Source: Ardenticatenaceae bacterium (GTDB taxonomy: Bacteria; Chloroflexota; Anaerolineae; Promineifilales; Promineifilaceae). From it: a DNA stretch of 64,000 bases. The number at the start of each line of letters is the position of its first letter. Within the stretch, counting starts at the first letter, position 1. The position numbers and the translations under genes are program-made. The stretch lies in NCBI GenBank assembly GCA_011525915.1, contig WYBM01000056.1:1-64000 (forward strand), read 5' to 3'. The notes beneath the pieces were generated by a model. That model did not search any database. It was not told the DNA's origin and saw nothing but the letters and a program-made list of their open reading frames with translations. This document shows positions 15,135 to 23,214 of this stretch, in pieces.

Positions 15135-16592
15135 TTACCCATACACCATTTGCAACACCTGTGTGGTTATGTGCGCTTCCACAAAGGCGGCCACAATGAG
15201 CAGCGGCAGGCTTACGCCCAGGAAGACGCGGGTAAAATCAGCCATGCGCATGAGGAAGTTTTCGCTGACACTGTGTTCTGGTGAAGGGTGGATGATAACC
15301 GTTTGCCAGCGCAGCGCGGCGGCCGAGGTAAACAGCAGCGCCGGAAATTCGAGGACGGCATGGGGTACAATAGCGGCCAGTATAAACCGAAAGGGGTCTT
15401 GGCCGGCCATTGCAAACTGGGTAGCCAGGAAGGCAATAACCCCCCAGGGCAGCATAAAAATGAGAACACCTAACACGCCAAACGTGAAAACGCCCAACAA
15501 AGCCTGCAAGGCCACAACACGCATATTTTGGAAGATGATGATAATAGGCAATGCGGCCAACAAAAAGGCATATTGTTCCAGGTTGGCCACCAGGTTTTCA
15601 CCGGTGATTTGGGCCTGGAGTTCAGCCGGGAAGACGTACTGGTGGGCCAACCAGATGCCAAAGAGAATGGCGCCACCAAAGGCAAGCAGTAACATACCCA
15701 TCGGCTTAAGTAATGCGGGGAAGATGGCGAAGGTTTCTTTGTACCAGGTAACGGGGTTGGGGTAACGGCCGTGGCGCCCATGCCCGGTAAACTGCTCCCA
15801 ATACACCCGGAACATCCAGCCCAGGCGAATCTGGTCAATGTCCCGGCCCAGCAGTTCCTCGCGGTTAAAGACGTAGAGACCCATGCGGATGAGCACAACG
15901 GCCGTGAGTGATAAGCCAGCAATCAGCCACCACAGCCCTACGTGGTTGCCCCAAAACAACGCACCAGCCTCAAACTGAATCAGCAGGGCCATGGGCACGA
16001 TGATAAAACTGGCCAACAAGTTAGCGGCGCGCACGCTTGTGGCCTGGCTGGAAACCACCACGGCCGCGGCTACCATGATCACCCCCTGCACGGTGGTCAA
16101 CAGCACGGTCTGGAGAACAAGCGTAAGTTCTGGCCGCCATTCCAGGTTAAACCACAAACTAGACATGTATACCAACATGCCCATATAGCTGGCTAACAAC
16201 GGGGGGAATAAAGCGGCTATCATCTTGCCGGCATAAAGCTGGGTGTTGGTCAGCGGCGTCGCCAGCAGTGGTTCCAGGCTGTTGCGCTCTTTTTCACCCA
16301 CAAACGTTTCCAGGGCAATCACCAGCGAAAAGGACATGGGGAAAAAGCCAACCACTAACAGCAAAAAAGGAATAAGCTGCGTGGCAATAATCTCCGCGCC
16401 GTACTCTTCTACAAAACCCACCAGGCGGCGCGCGGTAAAGTTCATCAGCATGGGGAAGGCCAATGTCAGCAAAAAAATGGGCAAAACAATGCGCCAATCA
16501 CGGAACGAATCACGGATTTCGCGCCGGGCGATCACCAACGCCATGTGCACAGAGTTTTGTTTAACAGGGAGCAAAGGGGTTAATGCACTCAT
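15135..16592 (-). CDS. ABC-2 type (NatB-like) transporter permease
   Basis: A 485-aa membrane protein with a cytosolic start (ALVIARREIRDSFRDWR), a first membrane segment, a large extracytoplasmic loop and further groups of hydrophobic helices. The FVGEKERNSLEPLLATP segment is the hallmark of ABC-2/NatB permeases. A proline-rich C-terminal part has more helices. It pairs with the ATPase encoded 53 nt upstream; together they would export an unknown substrate, possibly Na+, lipid or a peptide. The start is not supported by a clear ribosome site. Confidence 0.88.
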   Translation of the reverse strand: MSALTPLLPVKQNSVHMALVIARREIRDSFRDWRIVLPIFLLTLAFPMLMNFTARRLVGFVEEYGAEIIATQLIPFLLLVVGFFPMSFSLVIALETFVGEKERNSLEPLLATPLTNTQLYAGKMIAALFPPLLASYMGMLVYMSSLWFNLEWRPELTLVLQTVLLTTVQGVIMVAAAVVVSSQATSVRAANLLASFIIVPMALLIQFEAGALFWGNHVGLWWLIAGLSLTAVVLIRMGLYVFNREELLGRDIDQIRLGWMFRVYWEQFTGHGRHGRYPNPVTWYKETFAIFPALLKPMGMLLLAFGGAILFGIWLAHQYVFPAELQAQITGENLVANLEQYAFLLAALPIIIIFQNMRVVALQALLGVFTFGVLGVLIFMLPWGVIAFLATQFAMAGQDPFRFILAAIVPHAVLEFPALLFTSAAALRWQTVIIHPSPEHSVSENFLMRMADFTRVFLGVSLPLLIVAAFVEAHITTQVLQMVYG

Positions 16593-16596
16593 AGTT

Positions 16597-16665
16597 TATG
16601 TGGAAACCGGAGATTGGCGGTTAGAGAGCAGCCAATCTCCAATCTCTAATCTCCAATCTCTTCAA
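16597..16665. repeat. Repeat of AATCTCCAATCTCTAATCTC units in the ABC operon
   Basis: A tandem-like stretch built on AATCTCCAATCTCTAATC lies in the gap between the ABC genes and enters the last codons of the ATPase. It is another form of short intergenic repeat, different in sequence from the CAGTAATCAGT family. Confidence 0.6.
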
Positions 16666-17566
16666 TGACACGCAGGTATACCTGTTCCAGGCTCTGCGAC
16701 ACCTGTTGCAAAGAGATAATACCCAGCCCCAGATCATGCAGGCAACGCACCAATTGGGGATTGGTCAAATCAGGGTTCTCAGCCCGATAACGGATCGTAT
16801 CATCGTGTACCCATTCTACCGTGACCAGGTGATCCAGCTCTTTTACCTGGCCATTAAGCGGCTTATCTACACGTACTTCTAACTGCGGTTGGCCCAGAAG
16901 CTGCTGTTTTAGTTCAGTCAATGTGCCCTGAGCCACGATCTGCCCCTGTTTGATGATGGCTATCTTGTCAGCCAGCAGTTCGGCTTCAGCCAGATTATGG
17001 GTGCAGAGGATAATGGTACGCCGGTCATTACGCAGTGCCAAAATGGCGTCACGCACCAATTTGGCGCTGTGCGGGTCCATAGCCGAGGTGGGTTCGTCCA
17101 ATAACAGCACTGCTGGGTTATGCAGCATGGCCCGAATCAGGCCCACTTTCTGGCGCATCCCTTTGGAGTAGGTACCCAGCCGCCGCTCTTCAGCGCCAGC
17201 CATGTAAAAGCGCTCAAACATGTCTTTGCTTTTGGTGCGGGTTTCTTGATCAGAAAAGCCGTAAAGACGGCCGTAAAACGCCAGATACTCTAACCCGCTC
17301 ATGCGCGCATACAGCCCTGGCTGTTCCGTGAGCATGCCAATAGTCCGCCGTACCTGGTCAGCCTGTGTTACCACATCATACCCATTGACCCTGGCCCGGC
17401 CGGTGGTAGGCTTGAGGATGGCCCCCAACATACGTACGGTGGTCGTTTTACCCGCCCCATTGGGACCAAGCAGTGCCAAAAGCTGCCCGGCTGGCACATT
17501 TAAGGAAAGATCACACACGGCCGTAAACGACTCAAACATCTTGCCTAAATTTTCGGTTTCAATCAT
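16646..17566 (-). CDS. ABC transporter ATP-binding protein (NatA-like)
   Basis: A 306-aa ATPase of the ABC-2 exporter class. Walker A is LLGPNGAGKTTTVRML, the signature is TYSKGMRQKVGLIRAM, with SKG where SGG is usual, as is common in NatA-type proteins, and Walker B is AVLLLDEPTSAMDP. A C-terminal regulatory part follows. The ORF is open to 17632, but ATG 17566 begins the family start MIETENLGKMFESF and has AGGAG upstream. It is first in an operon with the permease. Confidence 0.93.
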   Translation of the reverse strand: MIETENLGKMFESFTAVCDLSLNVPAGQLLALLGPNGAGKTTTVRMLGAILKPTTGRARVNGYDVVTQADQVRRTIGMLTEQPGLYARMSGLEYLAFYGRLYGFSDQETRTKSKDMFERFYMAGAEERRLGTYSKGMRQKVGLIRAMLHNPAVLLLDEPTSAMDPHSAKLVRDAILALRNDRRTIILCTHNLAEAELLADKIAIIKQGQIVAQGTLTELKQQLLGQPQLEVRVDKPLNGQVKELDHLVTVEWVHDDTIRYRAENPDLTNPQLVRCLHDLGLGIISLQQVSQSLEQVYLRVIEEIGD

Positions 17567-17703
17567 ACTTGCACTCCTGTTATGCCCCCCCATTACACAC
17601 AACACCGCTGATAACAACATTGTGACAGGCAACCGTGGCTATTATTGAGTCATTAGGCGCTGGCGTAAATGGGTAATTGGGTAGACGGTTAGCGGTATCT
17701 CCT

Positions 17704-20562
17704 TCATAAACGCATCTCACCACCTTCCATGACCAGGGTTGTTGCCTCCTCAGGGGACATCTCCTGGCCCACCTGCCGCTGGCGTGTAAATGCCTCAACC
17801 CCTAACCGGTGGCGCAGGTCAGAAACAATCTCATCAAAATACGCCTGGTTGGCCGGCGGCAGCGGCGAACCCAACGCCTGACGCAGTGACTCCACAACCC
17901 CCACCAGACAAGCTGCTAGTTCCAGGCGTTCTGCCTGGTATGTCATTGTCACCAGCCCTAAAAATGCCCAGGCAAGCCCATCCTTATAGCCAAGCTCACT
18001 GTTTAATTGCAGGCTTTCCATCAGCATGGCCTGCGCCGGCTCCGTCTGTTTCTGCGCTAAGAGTAACATGCTATAACTGTTGAGGACCATCGCCGTATTG
18101 GTTTTCAGGCCCATCTGGCGTGAGATGCTCAAGCTTTCTTTATAAAAGTCTTCCGCTGCCGCGTAATCTCCCTGATAAGAAGCAGCCATACCTGAATTGA
18201 GCAGAGCAATAGAAATGCCGTGGGGAAAATTCAGTTCCCGCGCCAGCAGCAGCCATTCGCCAAACAAGGTCCCTGCACGGGCAAACTCACCACGATCCAT
18301 CAGCAGCATACCCATTTCATTGAGCGACCGGCCCAGGTCTTGTTTAAGGTCCAGCGCTCGCTGCCAGGTGATGCTTTGTGTCAGCCACACTTCTGCTGTA
18401 ACATACTCTCGCTGTAAACGCGCCAATAAACCAGCATAACTCATGGCACGGGCACGCACCTCAGTTACCGGACCAGGCAGCGCCAGGATGTGGCGTAACC
18501 AGTTACCTCCTTCTACTGGCCGGTAACGCAGCCACCAAAACCGCCCCAACGCTGCCCCCAGGCGCACGGCCGTCTCCATCTCTGGCGTGGCTAAGGCCCA
18601 GGCCAGGACAGCCCGCAGGTTATCATACTCACCCTCCAGCCGCTCCAGCCAGGTTTGTTGATCAGCACCTGTCAGGTGTAAAGAGACCGTTTCGGCCAGC
18701 GCCAGGTAATAGGCAGCCAGCCGAGCCTGGGCGGCTGCCTGCCGTTTAGGATCAGCGGCCAGCCGGGCGGCAGCATATTGGCGCACCAATTCATGCACAT
18801 CATAACGGCCGTTGTCTAACCGGCGTATCAGCGACTTGTCCAAAAGGGCGGCCAACACGGGCAGCGTGGCCTCTGCTACCTGTGCTGCCGCTTCCCGCTC
18901 AAACCCACCCCGAAACAGCGATAACTGGCTGAACACGGCCTGCTCTACCGGGGTTAACAATTGCCACGATTGGTCAAATACAGCCCGTATACTGCGATGC
19001 CGATCAGGCACATGTGACTGTGAGGTAGTCAGAAAATCCAGGCTTTTTTCAATTTCGTCACCAATTTCCGCACAGGACAACAGCCGCACCCAGGCGGCCG
19101 CCAATTCTAACGCCAGCGGCATGCCATCTACCAGACGACAGATACGCACAATAGCGGTCCGGTCGGCCATCCCCGGCTTAAAGAGAGTATCATGCCGCCG
19201 CGCTGCCTGCCAGAACAATGCAGCCGCACTGTTTTCTTCTAACTGCTCTAACGGCTGATCGTCTGGCAGCGGCAGCCCCTGCAGGTCAAACACCCACTCT
19301 TCTTGCAAGTTCAGCCGTTGGCGGGAAGTCACCAACAACTTGACCTGTGGCCCAGCGGCTAACACCTCCCTCAAAAAAGCAACATCATGGCTCAACTGCT
19401 CTACGTTATCCAGCAGCAGCAGCAGCTCTTTATCTTGCAAATAGTGCAGCAGTTGGGTGTGGCGCGGCTGCACAGTGTTCAAGGGAATATGCAAACTCTG
19501 GGTGATAGCAGAGGGGATAAGCATAGGGTCAGTGATGGCTGCCAGAGGCACAAAAGCCGCGCCATGCCGGAACACCGGCACGTGCCCATTGGCCGCCTGC
19601 AGCGCCAGGCTCGTTTTACCCACACCACCTGGCCCTACAATGGTGACCAGACGGCAACGGGGGTCAGCCAGCAGTTGGGCTAGGTGAGCCAGCTCCCCTT
19701 CACGGCCTACAAAAGGGGTGGGTTGCGGCGGCAGCTGCCCGGCACGGCGGGGAGAGGCGCGGACAACAGCGGCCACGGCCGTTCCCCCAACGGCATCCTG
19801 TGGTTCACGCCCGGCTACAGCTAACTGCCGGGCGGCGGCGTAAGCTGCCTGTGTTTCTGGCCCCGGTTCAGCATCCAACTCCTGCCGGAAGGCGGCGGCA
19901 CACGCCTGGTAGGCCCGGTGGACGCCAGCCCCGTCACCATCATGCGCATAAAGGCGCATAAGCAGGATGACGGCCGTTTCTGATAATGGGTCTTGCTGCT
20001 GCCACTGCCGGGCGTACCGGATGGCTGCCTGGTGATCACCAGCTTGTTCCAGCAGCAAAGCCGCCCGATGCAATGCAGTCAGGTAGGCCAGGTGCAGCTC
20101 TTCACGGCGGGGGATGATCCAATCATCATAGTTGCCGGGGAGCAGTGGACCTTTGTAATAGGTGACGGCCGTTTCCAGCCACTGCCGCTGCACCTGCTCA
20201 TCGGCGGCCTGGCCAGCCGCCATCAGCGCCGCCTCAAACGCGGCCACGTCTAGCCAGAAAGGCGCCTGAGGACGCCACTGAATGGTATGGGTATCCAACG
20301 CCAAAAAAGTGTCGGCGTCTGGCAGAGCCCGGCGCAGCGTGTGCAGCAGGTTACGTAAATTGGTACGGGCCTGCACATCTGAGGAATCAGGCCAAAGGGT
20401 AAAAGCCAGGTGTTGGCGCGACACAGGCGCTTGCCGATGCAGTAACAAATAAGCCAGCAGCGTTTGCGGCCGGTCTGCATTTAAGCTCATGACAGGCTGC
20501 CCGGCAGCTGTTAGCGAGTACTGACCGAGCAGGCAAATGTGAAGGGACTCATTCATGACCAT
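17704..20562 (-). CDS. SARP-type transcriptional regulator with NB-ARC and TPR domains
   Basis: 952 aa. Residues 1-95 form an OmpR-like winged helix (LLGQYSLTAAGQPV, RPQTLLAYLLLH), residues about 100-245 a bacterial transcriptional activation domain, and residues about 285-600 an NB-ARC/STAND ATPase with P-loop VGPGGVGKTSLA and LLLLLDNVEQL. The rest is TPR-like repeats. This is the AfsR/MalT-like arrangement, where ATP binding and a ligand sensed by the repeats control DNA binding. ATG at 20562 or in-frame ATG 20556 could start it. A 17-bp palindrome overlaps the start and may be its own operator. Targets unknown; the divergent small gene is a candidate. Confidence 0.9.
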   Translation of the reverse strand: MVMNESLHICLLGQYSLTAAGQPVMSLNADRPQTLLAYLLLHRQAPVSRQHLAFTLWPDSSDVQARTNLRNLLHTLRRALPDADTFLALDTHTIQWRPQAPFWLDVAAFEAALMAAGQAADEQVQRQWLETAVTYYKGPLLPGNYDDWIIPRREELHLAYLTALHRAALLLEQAGDHQAAIRYARQWQQQDPLSETAVILLMRLYAHDGDGAGVHRAYQACAAAFRQELDAEPGPETQAAYAAARQLAVAGREPQDAVGGTAVAAVVRASPRRAGQLPPQPTPFVGREGELAHLAQLLADPRCRLVTIVGPGGVGKTSLALQAANGHVPVFRHGAAFVPLAAITDPMLIPSAITQSLHIPLNTVQPRHTQLLHYLQDKELLLLLDNVEQLSHDVAFLREVLAAGPQVKLLVTSRQRLNLQEEWVFDLQGLPLPDDQPLEQLEENSAAALFWQAARRHDTLFKPGMADRTAIVRICRLVDGMPLALELAAAWVRLLSCAEIGDEIEKSLDFLTTSQSHVPDRHRSIRAVFDQSWQLLTPVEQAVFSQLSLFRGGFEREAAAQVAEATLPVLAALLDKSLIRRLDNGRYDVHELVRQYAAARLAADPKRQAAAQARLAAYYLALAETVSLHLTGADQQTWLERLEGEYDNLRAVLAWALATPEMETAVRLGAALGRFWWLRYRPVEGGNWLRHILALPGPVTEVRARAMSYAGLLARLQREYVTAEVWLTQSITWQRALDLKQDLGRSLNEMGMLLMDRGEFARAGTLFGEWLLLARELNFPHGISIALLNSGMAASYQGDYAAAEDFYKESLSISRQMGLKTNTAMVLNSYSMLLLAQKQTEPAQAMLMESLQLNSELGYKDGLAWAFLGLVTMTYQAERLELAACLVGVVESLRQALGSPLPPANQAYFDEIVSDLRHRLGVEAFTRQRQVGQEMSPEEATTLVMEGGEMRL

Positions 20563-20573
20563 ACAGTATGGTC
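20557..20573. promoter_or_regulatory. 17-bp palindrome at the SARP regulator start
   Basis: GACCATAC-A-GTATGGTC is a perfect inverted repeat lying exactly on or just upstream of the regulator's start codon, in the divergent region facing the small gene at 20679. It is a good candidate operator for autoregulation. Confidence 0.45.
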
Positions 20574-20678
20574 GAGGTTTTGCCTTGACAACGATGATCC
20601 TCCGTGACCTTCAAACGGATTTGAAACGGCCGTTTCTTTATGCTGCTTTTCACAAATTCTAATGTAAGCGAGGAAGGT

Positions 20679-20918
20679 ATGTCTCATGAGTTAAATTCAC
20701 AACCCCAACTTTTCATTTTGCGCCTCTGGTCTGAACAGCTGCCGGATGGCCGCATTGAGTGGCGTGGCAAACTGCACCATACACAGAGTAACGAAACCCG
20801 TTACTTTCGTGACTGGGCCGCCCTTATTCCTCTGCTGTTCATGATGCTGCGGCAGGCAGGCGCGCCACCGACCCATTCCGCAAACCCGGAACCAAGTCCT
20901 GATAATACCGCTGAGTAA
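20679..20918 (+). CDS. Small conserved-looking protein divergent from the SARP regulator
   Basis: A 79-aa soluble protein of unknown function. It starts MSHELNSQPQLFILRLW with a good GAGGAAGG site; the ORF is open to 20640 but lacks support there. The body reads RIEWRGKLHHTQSNETRYFRDWAAL, a beta-rich pattern, then a hydrophobic helix (LIPLLFMMLRQ) and a Pro/Ser-rich tail. I have an impression of similar small proteins in other Chloroflexota but cannot confirm it. The position suggests control by the adjacent regulator. Confidence 0.65.
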   Translation: MSHELNSQPQLFILRLWSEQLPDGRIEWRGKLHHTQSNETRYFRDWAALIPLLFMMLRQAGAPPTHSANPEPSPDNTAE

Positions 20919-21220
20919 CATAAACCTTACAAAGTTTTGGCACATCCAACGCACCAGTTTTTTGCGGTTTACTCAAGTCATCGGCCATGTTTTCGCCCAC
21001 GCTGAGTTTGAAAAAATGATTGCCGATCACCAAACAGTATACCAAACGGTTTTCAAACGGCCTTTTCCTTATTTTAGGTAATCGGCAACGATAATTCAAA
21101 ATTAAGACCGCTTTAAGCGTTGCCGATTCCTGGAGGAAACTGCAGAGCACCCTCTTCAGGAATTACGAATCGTTTCTGCGATTTATCTAACGCCATCCAT
21201 TTAAAAAGGAGCAGTTAATC
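20919..21220 (+). promoter_or_regulatory. 302-bp upstream region of the HtrA-like gene with three TTGCCGAT copies
   Basis: TTGCCGAT occurs at 21020-21027 and 21120-21127, and as its reverse complement ATCGGCAA at 21081-21088. The spacing suggests repeated binding of one regulator upstream of the protease gene. A clear ribosome site AAAAGGAG lies just before ATG 21221. No gene was seen. Confidence 0.35.
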
Positions 21221-23140
21221 ATGAACCTTACTTTCAGGCAAAAACACAAATTTTTATCACTTATGATGCTTGTCTTATTGGCCGCCTGTGGTGGCGGCAG
21301 CAGTTTGCAAATCAGCCAGGCCGCCCTTTCGAAAGACGAAAGCGGCAGCCGTGCTACCACCGTATTTGCCCCTACAGACAGTATCTACCTGCTGGTAGAT
21401 ATGACTGGCCCGGAGAATACACGCGTCAAGGCTACCTGGACGGCCGTAAATGCTGCCGGTATTACACCCGACTATCTTATCGATGAAGTAGAGCAGCCCT
21501 TTACGGGTAACGGGCGCCTGGTCTTTGATCTGCCCAATACTGCCCCCTGGCCCACCGGTGACTACAAAGTGGCCCTCAGCCTCAACGGCGAACCCAGCCA
21601 ATCGATTACTTTTCGCGTGCAGCCGCCATTGGGGCAAAGTGGGGACACGGCCGTGACTGACGCTACGGCACCGACCACCGAACCAGCGGCCGGCAACCCC
21701 ACAGGTGCGGTCAACACACTGGACGCTGTTAAAAGCGCCACCATTCAGATCGAAGCCCAAGGCACCTTTATTGATCCAGAAGTGGGCACGCTGTACAACA
21801 TCGCCGGGCGTGGTTCCGGTTTTATCATCGACCCCAGCGGCATCGCGGTGACCAATAATCACGTTGTCACCGGTGCAGCCTTGCTTAAAGTGTGGGTCGG
21901 CGGTGAAAGTCAGCCGCGCAATGCCCGCATTCTGGGTGTTTCCGAATGTGCTGACCTGGCCGTGATTGACATTGATGGCGACGGCTACTCCTTCATGGAG
22001 TGGTACGACGGCAACGTCGATGTGGGACTGGATGTGTACGCCGCGGGGTTCCCCCTGGGCAACCCCGAATATACCCTGACACGCGGCATTGTTTCCAAAG
22101 CGCGGACCGGCGGCGAGACCAGCTGGGCTTCTGTAGACAATGTGATTGAACATGACGCCACCATCAACCGCGGTAACTCTGGCGGGCCGCTGGTCACCGC
22201 CGATGGCCGGATTGTGGCCGTCAATTACGCCGGGCAGTCGGAAACAAACCAATACTTTGCTATCGCTCAAACGCAGGCGCTGCCGGTCATAGAACAACTG
22301 CGCCAGGGGCAGGATTACCTTTCCATTGGCGTCAACGGCACGGCCGTCAATGACGGGCAGGGTCTTTCTGGTATCTGGGTCTCTTCCGTCAAATCTGGCT
22401 CCCCGGCCGATGAAGCGGGTGTGGATGGTGGGGACATTATTACCCGCTTGGAAAATTTGATCCTGGCCGTAGATGGCACCATCGCCGACTATTGTGACAT
22501 TCTGCGCACCCATGACGCCGATGACAAGCTCTCCATTGAGGTTTTGCGCTTTAGCACACAGGAAGTGCTGGAAGGGCAGCTCAACGGCCGTGAACTGGCC
22601 CAAACCTTCTCCTTTGCCCAAGAATTACAAGAAGAAGCCCGCAGCAGCACCACGACTAACAGCGGCAGCGGCCCCTACGCCGATTATGTGGCCATTACCG
22701 ACGACTCTGGCACCCTGGCTTTGGAAGTGCCCGCTTCCTGGGGTGATATTGACGGCCGGGCCTGGGACCTGGAAGGCGAGACGATTGGCCTCTCGGTGCT
22801 GGCCGCCCCCAACGTGGATGACTTTTACAACTCATGGGGCACACCCGGTGTCTTTTTTGGCGCTACAGATCAGTTCGACATTAGTGTCAATGAACTGCTG
22901 GACGCTTTTGACTTCAGCGGCGACTGCACCGCCGGTGGGCGCACAGCGTATGATGATGGCGCGTACAGCGGCCATTATGACGTCTGGCTCAACTGTGGCG
23001 GCACAGAGACACTGATGGTGGTGGTGGCCGCCGAACCTGCCGACCGCAGCTACCTGACGCTGATCATGGTACAGGCCATTACTGACGCTGACCTGGAGGC
23101 CTTAGACCGTATCCTGGCTACCTTTATCGTCAAGCAGTAA
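21221..23140 (+). CDS. HtrA/DegP-like serine protease lipoprotein
   Basis: 639 aa. A lipobox (LLAAC) anchors it outside the membrane. Residues about 30-140 form a beta domain. The trypsin-like domain has His in TNNHVVTG, Asp in CADLAVIDID and the catalytic Ser in INRGNSGGPLV. A PDZ-like domain follows (GIWVSSVKSGSPADEAGVDGGD). The C-terminal 160 residues form an extra domain (LALEVPASWGDIDGRAW) of unknown role. It should degrade or refold damaged extracytoplasmic proteins. A strong hairpin separates it from the beta-helix protein gene downstream, which is on the same strand. Confidence 0.92.
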   Translation: MNLTFRQKHKFLSLMMLVLLAACGGGSSLQISQAALSKDESGSRATTVFAPTDSIYLLVDMTGPENTRVKATWTAVNAAGITPDYLIDEVEQPFTGNGRLVFDLPNTAPWPTGDYKVALSLNGEPSQSITFRVQPPLGQSGDTAVTDATAPTTEPAAGNPTGAVNTLDAVKSATIQIEAQGTFIDPEVGTLYNIAGRGSGFIIDPSGIAVTNNHVVTGAALLKVWVGGESQPRNARILGVSECADLAVIDIDGDGYSFMEWYDGNVDVGLDVYAAGFPLGNPEYTLTRGIVSKARTGGETSWASVDNVIEHDATINRGNSGGPLVTADGRIVAVNYAGQSETNQYFAIAQTQALPVIEQLRQGQDYLSIGVNGTAVNDGQGLSGIWVSSVKSGSPADEAGVDGGDIITRLENLILAVDGTIADYCDILRTHDADDKLSIEVLRFSTQEVLEGQLNGRELAQTFSFAQELQEEARSSTTTNSGSGPYADYVAITDDSGTLALEVPASWGDIDGRAWDLEGETIGLSVLAAPNVDDFYNSWGTPGVFFGATDQFDISVNELLDAFDFSGDCTAGGRTAYDDGAYSGHYDVWLNCGGTETLMVVVAAEPADRSYLTLIMVQAITDADLEALDRILATFIVKQ

Positions 23141-23156
23141 TCCCTTTCTAAGCGTA

Positions 23157-23195
23157 GACCTGACAGGGGGCAGCCAAAGGTGGCCCTGTCAGGTC
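23157..23195 (+). other. Strong hairpin between the protease and beta-helix genes
   Basis: GACCTGACAGGG (23157-23168) pairs perfectly with 23184-23195 across a 15-nt loop. There is no T-tract. It could be a partial terminator or mRNA stabiliser that sets the ratio between the two genes. Confidence 0.5.
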
Positions 23196-23214
23196 TCAGG
23201 AGCTTAAGAGGTTT

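Noticed and set aside
21275..22621. 448-aa minus-strand ORF opposite the HtrA-like protease
   Set aside because: The plus strand has a full catalytic triad and PDZ domain; the antisense frame has no domain and arises from codon bias.
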